Origin: Thiohalocapsa sp.
Lineage (GTDB): Bacteria; Pseudomonadota; Gammaproteobacteria; Chromatiales; Chromatiaceae
Direction of reading: 5' to 3'
Length of the DNA stretch: 64,000 nt
Assembly (NCBI GenBank): GCA_021736785.1
Contig: JAIPFF010000019.1
Coordinates: 24,214-88,213, forward strand
Shown: piece by piece, positions 44,106-53,679 of the stretch
Layout of the letters: each line of letters begins with the position of its first letter
Position numbering within the stretch: position 1 is the first letter of the stretch
Notes under the pieces: generated by a model
Database searches by the model: none
What the model was told of the DNA's origin: nothing
The model's input: the letters and a program-made list of their open reading frames with translations, nothing else
Made by a program: the position numbers and the translations under genes

Positions 44106-45130
44106 GCGCCGAACAGCTCCTCGACGGCGCGCTCCACGCGCGTCGTCGAGCCGGCGTCATCAAGCACGTTGCGGCGTAAGCGATGGCGCAGTGCCGGCGG
44201 CGCGACGCGCTTGAGGTGCTCGTCGCCGACGCTGTCGTCGCCCTCGAGGGCGGCCAGCGCGCGGGCGGCACGGATCAGGGTCAGCTCGCCGCGCAGACCG
44301 TCGGTGCCGAGCTTCAGGCACAGCTCGGAGGCGCGCTGCAGCGTCGCGTCGGGCACATCGACCTGCGGCAGCTTCTCTTTGGCCGAGAGGATCTGGCGTC
44401 GGATCTTGCCGTCCTTGCGCTTCCATTTATCGATGAAGGCGTTCGGGTCGCGCTCGAACTCATCGCGCAATCTGACCACTTTCATGCGGCTTTTCAGGTC
44501 CGTGGGCGTCGTCACCTCGACGGACAGTCCGAAACGGTCGAGCAGCTGCGGGCGCAGCTCGCCTTCCTCGGGGTTTCCGCTCCCCACCAGCACGAAGCGC
44601 GCCGGATGCCGCACGCTCAAGCCCTCTCGCTCGACGACGTTCTCGCCGGAGGCGGCCACGTCGAGCAGCGCATCCACAAGGTGATCTTCGAGCAGGTTCG
44701 CCTCGTCGATGTACAGGAAGCCGCGGTGCGCGCGCGCCAACAAGCCGGGCTCGAAGGCCTTCTCGCCGCGGGTCAGGGCGCTCTCCAGATCCAGCGCGCC
44801 GATGACGCGGTCCTCGGTGGCGCCCAGCGGCAAGTCCACCACCGGTACCGGCGCCTTGCGCACCTTGAGCTTGCCCTCGGACTTGCGCTCGCGGCATTGC
44901 TCGCAGAGCACCGACTCGGGTGCGTCCGGGTCGCAGTTATAGGCGCAGTGCTCGACCACGCGCATCGGCGGCAGCAGCGCCGCCAGCGCGCGAATGGCCG
45001 TCGACTTACCGGTGCCGCGGTCGCCGAAGACCAAGACACCGCCGATGCTCTGATCCGTCGCCGCGATTAGGATCGCGAGCTTCATTTCCTCTTGGGCGAC
45101 GATGGCGGAAAATGGAAATGCGACCGGCAT
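44102..45130 (-). CDS. bchI: Magnesium chelatase subunit I
   Basis: A 342-residue AAA+ ATPase subunit of magnesium chelatase. It starts FPFSAIVAQEEMKLAILIAA, has Walker A VFGDRGTGKSTAIRAL, Walker B GFLYIDEANLLEDHLVD and the arginine-containing sensor region RPQLLDRFGLSVEV. A CDPDAP then LCEQC insert near residue 66 is usual in BchI. It is the first gene of the minus-strand bchI-bchD-bchO group, with menE divergent 519 bases away. Its presence strongly suggests a phototroph. Confidence 0.97.
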   Translation of the reverse strand: MPVAFPFSAIVAQEEMKLAILIAATDQSIGGVLVFGDRGTGKSTAIRALAALLPPMRVVEHCAYNCDPDAPESVLCEQCRERKSEGKLKVRKAPVPVVDLPLGATEDRVIGALDLESALTRGEKAFEPGLLARAHRGFLYIDEANLLEDHLVDALLDVAASGENVVEREGLSVRHPARFVLVGSGNPEEGELRPQLLDRFGLSVEVTTPTDLKSRMKVVRLRDEFERDPNAFIDKWKRKDGKIRRQILSAKEKLPQVDVPDATLQRASELCLKLGTDGLRGELTLIRAARALAALEGDDSVGDEHLKRVAPPALRHRLRRNVLDDAGSTTRVERAVEELFGA

Positions 45131-45528
45131 AATCAGGCCTTCCTCTCGCGACTGACGCGCGCTTCAATGGTGGTTGGCGGGATCTGTTGCAGGGCGCCTT
45201 GCGCCGGCTGCGGAGGTCGAGCCTGAATGTCTCGAGCGCGCTCGCTCGGCGAGGGGGCTTGCCCGAAGCAGGCGATCTCGAAGATGGCGATCTGAGACAA
45301 AGTTGTCAGGGCTCTCGGGTTGGCTCGACTGGGATCTCGATGCAGTCCGCGGCGGCACGGGCGTCGGCTTCGGAGGGAACACCGGCTGCGATTCGTGCGC
45401 CGCACGGCGTTCGCGGACGATGCCGTGCGTCGAACGCGGTCAGTCGGCGACCCTAGCCCTCTTTCTTTTACGAGGTCAAGGTCCACGAGGGCTTTCTTTG
45501 CGCCAGCGCAGCGTGTAGACGGCCAAGG
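45131..45528. other. Divergent regulatory region between bchI and menE
   Basis: About 400 bases without a gene. This region must carry the bch promoter (minus strand) and the menE promoter (plus strand). A search by eye for the PpsR/CrtJ palindrome TGT-N12-ACA found no clear copy. A lower-GC patch, TCTTTCTTTTACGAGG, lies at about 45459-45474. Confidence 0.45.
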
Positions 45529-45602
45529 CCGCCCGGCGGGCGACCGCGATCCCCGCCGGGGTCCCGGTCTCGGTCCGGGTCTCGGTCTGCCGGGCGGTTT
45601 TT
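45529..45602 (+). promoter_or_regulatory. Terminator-like stem-loop in the menE leader
   Basis: CCGCCCGGC (45529-45537) pairs perfectly with GCCGGGCGG (45589-45597), which is followed by five T (45598-45602). The 51-base interior is itself G/C-rich with a repeated GGTCTCGGTC motif. The structure ends 47 bases before the menE start and would lie in its 5' leader if transcription begins upstream. Confidence 0.45.
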
Positions 45603-45649
45603 CCCGGAGCGGCGGCGCAACCGTCGGCGCGAAACAAGACGGAGGACCA

Positions 45650-47131
45650 ATGATCATCGGCGGCGGGCATCCGGGCGAAGATTGGCTGGCTGCTCCCTGG
45701 CACGGGGGCGGCGGCGCGGCCGTGAGCGCGGCCGGCGAGCACTGGTCCTACGCCGACCTGGCCGGTCTCGCCGACCGGCGTGCCGAGTGGCTGCGCGCGG
45801 CCGGGGTGCGCCCGGGACAGGTCGTCGTGTGCCCCATTGAAGCCGGGCCGCAGGCGCTCGTGATGCAGCATGCGCTGGCGCGGCTCGGCGCCGTGCTGCT
45901 GCCGATCGGCCCGCGGCGGGCCACGGGCGCGCCGCCGGCTCGCAGGTCGCAACGCTCGCCGCGCGGCACCCAGAGATCCGATCCCGTCGTCACGTCGGAT
46001 CTCGGTGCGCTCATCGACATGGTCGGTGCCGAGTGGACCTGCCGCAGCGCGGGCGATGCCGCGCCGGTGCTGTGCGCCACCGGCGACGGGCCGCGGGACG
46101 ACGCGCGGCGGGCCGATCCGCCGGCCTTGATCGTGCGCACCAGCGGCAGCAGCGGCCGGCCGCGGGCGGCGATGCTCAGCCGCTCGAATGTGCTGGCCTC
46201 CTGCGGCCTGGTAAACCGCCGCCTCGGTCTCGCGGCGGGCGATGAATGGCTTTGCTGCCTGCCGCTGTACCACGTCGGCGGACTCGCCATCGGTTATCGC
46301 TGCGCCCTCGCCGGCGCTGCGATCCGGCTCCACGCGGGCTTCGATACCGCGGCGCTCGCCGAGGACTTCGCCCGGCGGCGTGTGACGCATCTGTCCCTGG
46401 TGCCGCCAATGCTGGCCGCCCTGCTCGATGGCGGGGTTGCGCCGCCGCCCTCGCTGCGGGTCGCGCTGATCGGCGGACAGGCGTTGAGCCCCGCGCTGGC
46501 GCGGCGGGCCGACGAGGCGGGCTGGCCTGTCTATGTCACCTATGGCATGACGGAGACCTTCTCGCAGGTCGCAACGGTGCGCTACCGCGGCGCGGGCGCC
46601 TCCCCGACCAATGTCGGAGCGCCGCTGCCCGGCGTCGAGGTCGATTGCGCCGCTTGCGGCGAGGCGCCGCGCCCGCTGCGCATCCGCGGGCCCATGGTCA
46701 TGGCCGGTTACGCGAATCCGCGCCGCCGCCCCGGAGACGGGCTCGTCGATGGCTGGCTCATGACCTCGGACCTCGGCTGCCGCGAGTCCGATGGCTCGCT
46801 GCATATCCTCGGGCGCGCCGACGACGTGCTCGTGATCGGCGGCGTCAACGTGCTTCCGCTGCAGGTGGAAGAGCGCTTGGCGCAGGCGCCCGGCATCGGT
46901 CAAGCCGCCGTGTCGGGCGTTGCGCATGCGGTCTGGGGTCAGACCCTTGCGGTCTGCTACACGGGTGCAATCCGCCCCGCGGACCTCGACGGCTGGTGCC
47001 GCGCCCATCTGCCCGGTCCCGAGCGACCGCGCATCTTCATCCGACGTCCGGCGCTGCCGCAACTGCCGTCGGGAAAGGTCGACCGGAGCGCCCTGCGTGA
47101 TCTGGCCGCCGCCGAAGGGACGGGGCTATGA
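45650..47131 (+). CDS. menE: o-Succinylbenzoate-CoA ligase
   Basis: A 493-residue AMP-forming ligase activating o-succinylbenzoate in menaquinone synthesis. Adenylate-forming motifs are PALIVRTSGSSGRPRAAMLS (P-loop), YVTYGMTETFSQ, the DGWLMTSDLG hinge region and the C-terminal catalytic lysine in LPSGKVDRSAL. MenE is preferred over other ligases because all other men genes are adjacent. GGAGGA lies four bases before the ATG at 45650. Unlike the rest of the cluster it is on the plus strand and convergent with them. The region between the P-loop motif and the N-terminus contains an Arg/Ser-rich insertion at about residues 90-105. Confidence 0.92.
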   Translation: MIIGGGHPGEDWLAAPWHGGGGAAVSAAGEHWSYADLAGLADRRAEWLRAAGVRPGQVVVCPIEAGPQALVMQHALARLGAVLLPIGPRRATGAPPARRSQRSPRGTQRSDPVVTSDLGALIDMVGAEWTCRSAGDAAPVLCATGDGPRDDARRADPPALIVRTSGSSGRPRAAMLSRSNVLASCGLVNRRLGLAAGDEWLCCLPLYHVGGLAIGYRCALAGAAIRLHAGFDTAALAEDFARRRVTHLSLVPPMLAALLDGGVAPPPSLRVALIGGQALSPALARRADEAGWPVYVTYGMTETFSQVATVRYRGAGASPTNVGAPLPGVEVDCAACGEAPRPLRIRGPMVMAGYANPRRRPGDGLVDGWLMTSDLGCRESDGSLHILGRADDVLVIGGVNVLPLQVEERLAQAPGIGQAAVSGVAHAVWGQTLAVCYTGAIRPADLDGWCRAHLPGPERPRIFIRRPALPQLPSGKVDRSALRDLAAAEGTGL

Positions 47132-47415
47132 CCGGTGCGCCTTGCGTGCGCGCGCCACGTCGGCGAGCGGCTACGCGCAGAGGCCGGGAGTCCGTCATGC
47201 ACAAGAACCCCGCCGGCCTCCGCGGGCCGCGGTCAACCGGGCATCTCGCGTGCCCCGTTCGGCTCGGTTCGGCTCGGGCGATCGGGCTCGGCGGGCCGCT
47301 CGCGGCAGCCCCGTGGCGAGCGTCCGCCGGGTAAGCACCGAGGGCGCGCACCGCGTCGGCGCTCCCGCGCCGTTCGACGGCGGCGTTTGTGCAAGCGCGG
47401 GGCATCCGCTTCGCC

Positions 47416-47850
47416 TCAACCTGCCCCCTCGCCGGCACGCACCAGCGCCGCCAAGTCCGCTGCCAAGTCCGCGGGCAGCGTCGTCGTTTCCCCCGTCGCC
47501 GGCAGGACCGCCGCATGCACGGTGCTCGCCGACGCCGCGGGACGGTTGTCCGCGGTCGTGAATCGATAGTCGATCGTAAACGACTTCGGTCCGACCCGTG
47601 CAACGCCGACCCGCACGATGACCGTTTCGCCGTGGCGCAGGGGCAGGCGGTAGTCTGCCTGCGCGTGCACGATGGGCAGGGCCAGGCTCCCGGTCCGGAT
47701 CATGCCGTCGAGTGGACGGCCGAGCCGCGCCATCCAAGCCTCGTAGGCATCATGGGCGTGGCGGAGCAACTGCGCGAAGAACATCACGCCCGCCGCATCC
47801 GTATCGGATAGCTTGACGTCGAACCGATAGTCGAAGGCATCGGCTTGCAT
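47416..47850 (-). CDS. Acyl-CoA thioesterase, probable DHNA-CoA hydrolase
   Basis: A 144-residue hot-dog-fold thioesterase. The 4-hydroxybenzoyl-CoA thioesterase signature is seen in LSDTDAAGVMFFAQLLRHAH, with the catalytic Asp in DAAG. The rest follows the family (DYRLPLRHGETVIVRVGV). In a men cluster this protein most likely hydrolyses 1,4-dihydroxy-2-naphthoyl-CoA before MenA acts, as cyanobacterial and plant homologues do. The start ATG at 47850 follows AAGGAG. It is the last gene of the minus-strand menaquinone set and faces menE. Confidence 0.85.
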   Translation of the reverse strand: MQADAFDYRFDVKLSDTDAAGVMFFAQLLRHAHDAYEAWMARLGRPLDGMIRTGSLALPIVHAQADYRLPLRHGETVIVRVGVARVGPKSFTIDYRFTTADNRPAASASTVHAAVLPATGETTTLPADLAADLAALVRAGEGAG

Positions 47851-47994
47851 TGCTTTCGTTCGATCTCCTTGGGCTATGACGTCGCAAACAGGAGCGGGCG
47901 GATGGCGGCGCGCACCGCAACACGGCCCGCATGGCGGTACGGGCACGCATTCACGCCGAACCGATCCGGCGCACCAGCGCCGCGGCAGCGCCCG

Positions 47995-48765
47995 TCAATG
48001 CGCGGACACGATTTCGATCAGACGCTCCGGCGCTTCGAGCAAGATATTGTGACCGACGCCGGGCAGCCGGTGCAGCACTGTCCGCGGACGGCGCCGCCGC
48101 AGTGCCAGCGCCAGCGACACGAATTTGTCGTCCCGCTCCCCGACCACCCACTCCAGCCGCCCGGGATAGGCAGCGAGCGCGCTCCAGGTGCTCGGCATCT
48201 GCGCGAGGCCGAAGCACTCCAGATTGCGGGCCAGTCCCTCGGCGCGCTGTGACAGCCGCCCGGCGCGCTGCCGCCGCCGGGCAGAGAGCGGCAGCGCGCG
48301 CTGACTCGCGAACAGCGGCTGTCCCTCCCAGACGTCCACGAATGCGGCGATTCCCTGGTTGCGCAACAGCCGAATCCAGCGCCGGTCGGCGGCCGCGCGC
48401 GCGGCGCGCTCGGCTGGCTTCTCCAGACCGGGGTGCGCCGAGACGATGGTCGCGGCGGCGAATCGGTGCGGTGCTGCCGCCAGCAAGCTGAGCGCGAGCC
48501 GGCCGCCGAGAGAATAGCCGATCAGATGGTCGATGCTCGGCGGCAGCGCGCTCAGCAAACGGGCGATTTCGTCGCCGTAATCGCCGACGGGATCCGGGCT
48601 GCGGCCGTGGCCCGGCAGATCCACGGCCAGCGCCGGGGCGCCGGCCGCCGGCCACGGCCGCCAATCACGGTGGTCGCCGGTGAAGCCGTGCAGCAGCAGA
48701 TAGCGCGCCGCCCCGGGACGTCCCGCCTGCTCGGCGGCATAGCCCGGCATCTCGGTGCTGCTCAT
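47995..48765 (-). CDS. menH: 2-Succinyl-6-hydroxy-2,4-cyclohexadiene-1-carboxylate synthase
   Basis: A 256-residue alpha/beta-hydrolase-fold lyase removing pyruvate from the MenD product. It has YLLLHGFTGDHRDW, the nucleophile elbow GYSLGGRLAL, the DLPGHGRS loop, an acid in GERDDKFV and the histidine in GVGHNILLEAPE. The serine-histidine-aspartate set is complete. Context between menC and the DHNA-CoA thioesterase gives the assignment. It starts 71 bases after menC. A long coding-like upstream frame was not used because it overlaps menC. Confidence 0.92.
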   Translation of the reverse strand: MSSTEMPGYAAEQAGRPGAARYLLLHGFTGDHRDWRPWPAAGAPALAVDLPGHGRSPDPVGDYGDEIARLLSALPPSIDHLIGYSLGGRLALSLLAAAPHRFAAATIVSAHPGLEKPAERAARAAADRRWIRLLRNQGIAAFVDVWEGQPLFASQRALPLSARRRQRAGRLSQRAEGLARNLECFGLAQMPSTWSALAAYPGRLEWVVGERDDKFVSLALALRRRRPRTVLHRLPGVGHNILLEAPERLIEIVSAH

Positions 48766-48836
48766 GGCGTTCTCGGCTCCTATGGCTGGTGCGGCTCGTG
48801 CCCGCTCGCCGTGTGGTGTTGCCGGCGCAAAGGCCT

Positions 48837-49976
48837 TCAAACACGCTGCCGCAAGTCGCGATCCTCGGCAACGAAGCCGCTGCCCGGGGTGTCCGGGAGC
48901 AGGATGCGGCCCGACTCGGGCCGCGGGCTCGGGCCCAAATCCTCGGCCAGCCATGCGGCCGTGGCAAGCCCATGGGCCAACGGCGTGTCGATGGCGGCGG
49001 CAAGCTGGGCCGTGGCCCAGAGTCCGGCCGCCGACTCGATCAGGCTGGTGACGACGACCTCGCGGCCGGCGGCGATTGCGCGCTCGGCCAGCCGATGCGT
49101 CGCCCGCAGCCCGCCGACGGCGCCCGGCTTGAGCACGAGACGGCGAACGGGCAATCGCGCGGGGTCGATGGGGCCGGCGCGCCCGTGCAGGGATTCGTCC
49201 AGCGCCAGCGCGAACGGTGCGAGCCGCTGCAGGACCGCCAGCGCCGTGTCGTCCGGGCAGCGCAGCGGTTCCTCCAGGCTCTCGATGGGGAGTGCTTGCA
49301 GGCGTTCGACGATGCGCCGGGCCGCGGCCGGCGACCAGGCGCCGTTGGCATCCAGGCGCAGCGCCGCGCCCGCCGGCAGCGCCGCCGCGAAGCGCTCGAG
49401 GCGCTCCAGCTCCGGGTCCGACCCCAAGTCCGACCGAGCGGTGCCGACCTTCAGCTTGAGCGTTCGGTAGCCGTCGGCGAGCGCATCATCGAGCCGAGCT
49501 TGCGTCAACGCGCCCGCGCTGCCGAGTACCGCGTTGACGGCGATGGCCGGCGCCGGTTGCGGTGCGAGCAGCGAGCGCAGCGTTACGCCGGCGATGCGCG
49601 CCGACAGGTCCAGCAGTGCAGTCTCCACCGCGCAGTCCGCGGCCGGTGCCGCCGCCCGCGGCGGAGCATCTTGGGTCGGGGCCCGAGGCACATCGGTTTG
49701 CGCGGACGCCGCATCGAGCCGATCGAGCAGTCGCTCGAGACTGTCGCCGGAGCGCATCCGGGACGCCGCGTCCGCCCAAAAGGCGAGTCGCTGCTCGGCC
49801 AGCGCGGGCGTCTCGGTGCCGGCTTCGGGCATCGGCGCGCAGTCGCCATAGCCGGTATGGCCGTCGGCCCGCGCGGTGATCAGCCAGCCCTCGCGCACGC
49901 GCATCGAGCCGCGGGCGCTGAGCCATGTCCGGCGCAGTGCCAGCCGATAGGGTCTGGCAGCGAGCGTCAGGTGCAA
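48837..49976 (-). CDS. menC: o-Succinylbenzoate synthase
   Basis: A 379-residue enolase-superfamily dehydratase. The acid/base lysine lies in YRTLKLKVGTA, metal ligands in LRLDANGAWS, SLEEPLRC and LALDESLH, and the second lysine in RLVLKPGAVGG. N-terminal capping domain about 1-110 includes YGDCAPMPEAGTET. The start is a TTG (49976) three bases after the menA stop; no ATG lies nearby that would keep the first beta strand. It is in line with menA and menH on the minus strand. Confidence 0.94.
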   Translation of the reverse strand: MHLTLAARPYRLALRRTWLSARGSMRVREGWLITARADGHTGYGDCAPMPEAGTETPALAEQRLAFWADAASRMRSGDSLERLLDRLDAASAQTDVPRAPTQDAPPRAAAPAADCAVETALLDLSARIAGVTLRSLLAPQPAPAIAVNAVLGSAGALTQARLDDALADGYRTLKLKVGTARSDLGSDPELERLERFAAALPAGAALRLDANGAWSPAAARRIVERLQALPIESLEEPLRCPDDTALAVLQRLAPFALALDESLHGRAGPIDPARLPVRRLVLKPGAVGGLRATHRLAERAIAAGREVVVTSLIESAAGLWATAQLAAAIDTPLAHGLATAAWLAEDLGPSPRPESGRILLPDTPGSGFVAEDRDLRQRV

Positions 49977-49979
49977 GGC

Positions 49980-50906
49980 TCAGAACAAACCGAGCACGGT
50001 CCCGATCAGCAGACCGATGGCATAAAGGCCCACCAGCAGCGCTTGGTACTGGGCCGTCTCACCCAGCATGCGGTTTAAATCACGGCCGTCGGCGCCGGCG
50101 AAGAGCCGCCGGATCAGCGTCGCCGCCATCGGCAACGCGAGCAGCACCGGCCAAGCCGATCCGGGCAGTCCGCCGAACAGCATCAACGGCACCGCTGCCA
50201 GCAGCAGGCCCGCGTAGACATAACGGGCGGCCGGGCGGCCGAGCACGTGGCACAACGTACGCCGGCCGGCGACGCGGTCGGTGTCGAAATCCCGGTAATT
50301 GTTCAGCAGCAGCACGGCCGCGGCCGGCAGGCCCAGGGCGATGCCGAGGCTGATGGCACCGGCGGACAGGCTCAAGGTCTGCAGATAGTAGGTGCCGGCC
50401 ACGGCGGCGATGCCGAAGAAACCGAGCACGAACATCTCGCCGTAGGGGCCGTAGGCGATCGGTCTCGGTCCGCTGGTGTAGGCATAGCCGGCGGCAATGG
50501 CGGCGCCGCCGAGGGCCAGGATCGGGAAGCCGCCGCGCACGACCAGCAACAGCCCCACGAGAAAGCTGGTCAGGAACGCGATATGCGCGGCACGCTTGAC
50601 CTGCGCCGGCGTGAACCAGCCCTGTGCCGACGCCCGCGGTGGTCCCAGCCGGTCCGCCGTGTCTGTGCCGCGCTCGAAGTCGGCCGCGTCATTGTGCAGG
50701 TTGGTGCCGATCTGGATGCCCGCGGCACCGATCAGCGTCCCGACTGCGGTAAAGAAAGCGAGATTTCCGGTGTCGGCGACGGCAAGCAGGATGCCGCCGA
50801 ACACCGGCGCGACGGCCAGCAACAGGGTGCGTGGACGCGACGCGGCAATCCAGCGCCCGGCCTGCCGGCGCAGAGTCGGAAGTTCGTTGGTCAGCGCGTC
50901 CGTCAT
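49980..50906 (-). CDS. menA: 1,4-Dihydroxy-2-naphthoate polyprenyltransferase
   Basis: A 308-residue inner-membrane prenyltransferase attaching the isoprenoid tail. The two Asp-rich motifs of the UbiA superfamily appear as NLHNDAADFERGTD and NNYRDFDTD. The start ASRPRTLLLAVAPVFGGILL is typical of MenA. About eight to nine hydrophobic helices are visible. It separates menB and menC in the cluster with only three bases to the menC TTG, so translation of the two is probably coupled. Confidence 0.96.
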   Translation of the reverse strand: MTDALTNELPTLRRQAGRWIAASRPRTLLLAVAPVFGGILLAVADTGNLAFFTAVGTLIGAAGIQIGTNLHNDAADFERGTDTADRLGPPRASAQGWFTPAQVKRAAHIAFLTSFLVGLLLVVRGGFPILALGGAAIAAGYAYTSGPRPIAYGPYGEMFVLGFFGIAAVAGTYYLQTLSLSAGAISLGIALGLPAAAVLLLNNYRDFDTDRVAGRRTLCHVLGRPAARYVYAGLLLAAVPLMLFGGLPGSAWPVLLALPMAATLIRRLFAGADGRDLNRMLGETAQYQALLVGLYAIGLLIGTVLGLF

Positions 50907-50958
50907 TGGTTTGCTCTTTCTCTGGGGTTGCCGTTCTGCCTTACTGCCTTACTGCCGT

Positions 50959-51816
50959 TCAGGGGCGGCGGCGAAAACGCGAGAAGTCGGGTGCGCGCTT
51001 CTCCAAAAACGCATCCCGGCCCTCCTGGGCCTCGTCCGTCGTGTAGAACAGGCCGGTGGCGTTGCCGGCCAGTTCCTGGATGCCGGCGAGGCCGTCGCTG
51101 TCGGCATTGAAGGCGGCCTTCAGCAGCCGGAGCGCCGTCGGCGAATGGCGCAGCATCTGCCGGCACCACTCCACCGTGGTTGGTTCCAGCTCGGCCAGCG
51201 GCACCACGGTATTGACCAAGCCCATGTCCAGCGCCTCCTCGGCACCGTATTGCCGGCACAGGAACCAGATTTCCTTCGCCTTCTTCAAGCCGACGGTGCG
51301 CGCCATCTGGCCGGCGCCGAAACCGGCGTCGAAGCTGCCGACCCTGGGTCCGGTCTGGCCGAAGCGGGCGTTGTCGGCGGCGATGCTGAGGTCGCAGATC
51401 AGGTGCAGTACATGACCGCCGCCGATGGCGTAGCCGGCCACCATTGCCACCACCGGCTTCGGCAGCGAACGGATCTGGCGCTGCAGCTCGAGCACGTTCA
51501 GGTGCTCGGTTCCGTCGCGGTCGCGGTAGCCGCCGTCGCCGCGAATGCGCTGATCGCCGCCGGAGCAGAACGCCAGCTCGCCGGCACCGGTGAGGATGAT
51601 GACGCCGATGTCCGGGTCCATGTGGGCGCGGTGAAAGGCGTCGATCAGCTCCAGCACCGTTTCCGGGCGGAAGGCGTTGCGCACCTCGGGACGGTTGATC
51701 GTGATCTTCGCGATACCTTCGGCGCGGTGGTACAGAATGTCCCCGTAGTGTGCGGCAGTGTCTTGCTGCCATTGGATCGGCGCGGGCTGCATGGTCTCGT
51801 CGCTGGGCACGTTCAC
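50959..51816 (-). CDS. menB: 1,4-Dihydroxy-2-naphthoyl-CoA synthase
   Basis: A 285-residue crotonase-fold enzyme closing the naphthoquinone ring. It matches the E. coli enzyme closely over [64 protein letters not shown] and [24 protein letters not shown]. The GTG at 51816 gives the same length as E. coli MenB; an ATG at 51792 (MQPAPIQW) is an alternative. The gap to menD is 144 bases, the largest within the cluster's core. Confidence 0.98.
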   Translation of the reverse strand: MNVPSDETMQPAPIQWQQDTAAHYGDILYHRAEGIAKITINRPEVRNAFRPETVLELIDAFHRAHMDPDIGVIILTGAGELAFCSGGDQRIRGDGGYRDRDGTEHLNVLELQRQIRSLPKPVVAMVAGYAIGGGHVLHLICDLSIAADNARFGQTGPRVGSFDAGFGAGQMARTVGLKKAKEIWFLCRQYGAEEALDMGLVNTVVPLAELEPTTVEWCRQMLRHSPTALRLLKAAFNADSDGLAGIQELAGNATGLFYTTDEAQEGRDAFLEKRAPDFSRFRRRP

Positions 51817-51960
51817 CTCGGTGCGAAATCGGTTGAGCCGGTGGGTCCGGCGGATGGTTGCGGCCTTTGTATGCGAGTGATCGCGCCTGCTCGCCTGGCG
51901 ACTGCCGCGGGGCGCCGGTGATTCGGGTGTCCGCGCGCGGACGCCGGAGACGCTGTCGGA

Positions 51961-53679
51961 TCAGGGCGCCGCGTCCACCAGCGGCGCATCGGCCGCCAGC
52001 TGCCAAAAGCGCTGGTGGGCGGTGCGGCTTGCATCGGCGTCGATGCGGATCTCGACCAGCGTGCCCGCGCCGCCATGCACGCGTCCGGACAGAGCGCTTT
52101 CGAGTCCCGCGGCGTCCTCCGCCATGCGATGCTCGAGGCCGAAGGCGGCGGCCAGCGGACCGGCGGCCGGGGCCACCGGCGTGCGCCACAATGTCTCCAG
52201 CCCGGGCAGGCCGTGCTGGGGCAGATAGTCGAAGATCCGCCCGCCACCATTATTCAGTACCAGCAGCGGGCGGTCGAGTCTGCCGGCCTGAAGCAATCCG
52301 CTCAAGTCGTGACAGAACGATAGGTCGCCGAGCAGCCCCCAGGCCGGGCGGCCTCCATGGCACAGGCCCGCCAGTGTCGAGACCTGACCGTCGATACCGC
52401 TGACGCCGCGGTTGCAGAAGACCGCCAGCGCGTCGCCGCGCACGCCCGACCAGGTGTCGAGCTGGCGGATCGGCAACGAGCTCGCGCACAGCAGTGCTTC
52501 GCCGGCGGACAGCAGGCCCATGAGCCGGCGGATCAGGTGGCCCTCGAACCAATCCGTCTCGGACAGGTGGCGGTCCGCGAGCGCCGCGATTCGCCGGTCG
52601 GCCGTGCGCCAGGCTTCGAGCCAAGCCGCATCCGGGCCGCCCGCAGCCAGATCGGCAGCCAGATTCGCGGCCGCCTCGCAAACCGCCGCCGGCGCCGCAT
52701 CGAGTCGCCGTACGACGTCGTGGGTCGGGTCGTTCCAGCCGCCGCCGGCGTCCACAAGCAGCGTCGGCAGTCCTTCCAGCCACCCGATCAGCGACTTGGA
52801 CACCGGCGCCCGGCCGAAGCGCAGCACCCAGTCGGGCCGCAGCGCCCGCGCCGCCGCGCCATTGCGCAGCAGCGCGTCGTAGCCGCTGATGACCGAGCCT
52901 GCCGCCGGTCCGAAGCGCAGCCCCGACAACGGGTCCGCCAGCACCGGCAGCGCATGGCGGGCGGCACAGCGAAGCAGTGCGTCGGGGAAGTCGCCCGCGG
53001 GCGTGCCGGGACCGCAGACAATGACGCCTCGGCCCCGGGGCAGCCGGTCCAGCCGAACGGTGGGCTCCAGCGACGGCATCGCCGGTGAAGCCGCCCGGGG
53101 CGGGCTATCGCAGTCGCCGGCGGGTACCAGCGCATCCGCAAACGGCAGATTGATGTGCACCGGACCCGGCCGCGGGCCGCTCGCGACAGTACCCGCGCGC
53201 AGTCCCAGCGCCGCCATGGCTTTCAGCGCGCCGGCATCCGCACGCGGCAGGCCCGGGTCGTGGGTCTCGCGCACGAAGGCGCCGAATAGTCGCGTCTGGT
53301 CGATGGTCTGATTCGCGCCCCAGTTGCGCAGCGATGGCGGTCGGTCCGCGGACAGCAGCACCAGCGGGATGCCGGATTCACTGGCTTCGATCACGGCCGG
53401 ATACCAATGTGCCGGGGCGCTGCCCGAGGTGGCGAGCAGCGCGACCGGGCGCCCGCTCGCGCGGGCACTGCCGAGCGCGAAAAAGGCCGCGCTGCGCTCG
53501 TCGAGAATCGGCACGATGTCGATCGTCGGCCGGCGTTGCGCCGCGAGCACCACCGGCGTCGAGCGCGAGCCGGGGGACATCACCAGCGTTGTCACGCCGG
53601 CACCGGCGAGGCCGTCCAGCAGCGCCGCCGACCAGCGCAGCCCCAGACAACCGAGATCCGCGGCCGCCTGATCGCTCAC
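51961..53679 (-). CDS. menD: SEPHCHC synthase MenD
   Basis: A ~572-residue thiamine-diphosphate enzyme joining isochorismate and 2-oxoglutarate. Family features are GVTTLVMSPGSRSTPVVLAA at the start, ILDERSAAFFALGSARASGRP (with the catalytic glutamate in DERSA), LLATSGSAPAHWYPAV, LSADRPPSLRNWGANQTIDQ and the C-terminal cofactor region LGDLSFCHDLSGL then LVLNNGGGRIFDYLP. The GTG at 53679 overlaps the menF stop as GTGA; longer in-frame starts run inside menF. Confidence 0.96.
   Translation of the reverse strand: MSDQAAADLGCLGLRWSAALLDGLAGAGVTTLVMSPGSRSTPVVLAAQRRPTIDIVPILDERSAAFFALGSARASGRPVALLATSGSAPAHWYPAVIEASESGIPLVLLSADRPPSLRNWGANQTIDQTRLFGAFVRETHDPGLPRADAGALKAMAALGLRAGTVASGPRPGPVHINLPFADALVPAGDCDSPPRAASPAMPSLEPTVRLDRLPRGRGVIVCGPGTPAGDFPDALLRCAARHALPVLADPLSGLRFGPAAGSVISGYDALLRNGAAARALRPDWVLRFGRAPVSKSLIGWLEGLPTLLVDAGGGWNDPTHDVVRRLDAAPAAVCEAAANLAADLAAGGPDAAWLEAWRTADRRIAALADRHLSETDWFEGHLIRRLMGLLSAGEALLCASSLPIRQLDTWSGVRGDALAVFCNRGVSGIDGQVSTLAGLCHGGRPAWGLLGDLSFCHDLSGLLQAGRLDRPLLVLNNGGGRIFDYLPQHGLPGLETLWRTPVAPAAGPLAAAFGLEHRMAEDAAGLESALSGRVHGGAGTLVEIRIDADASRTAHQRFWQLAADAPLVDAAP

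Noticed and set aside
47128..47334. A short plus-strand frame overlapping the menE stop as ATGA.
   Set aside because: Arg-rich composition with no domain, no homology visible and low-complexity DNA; chance overlap is more likely.
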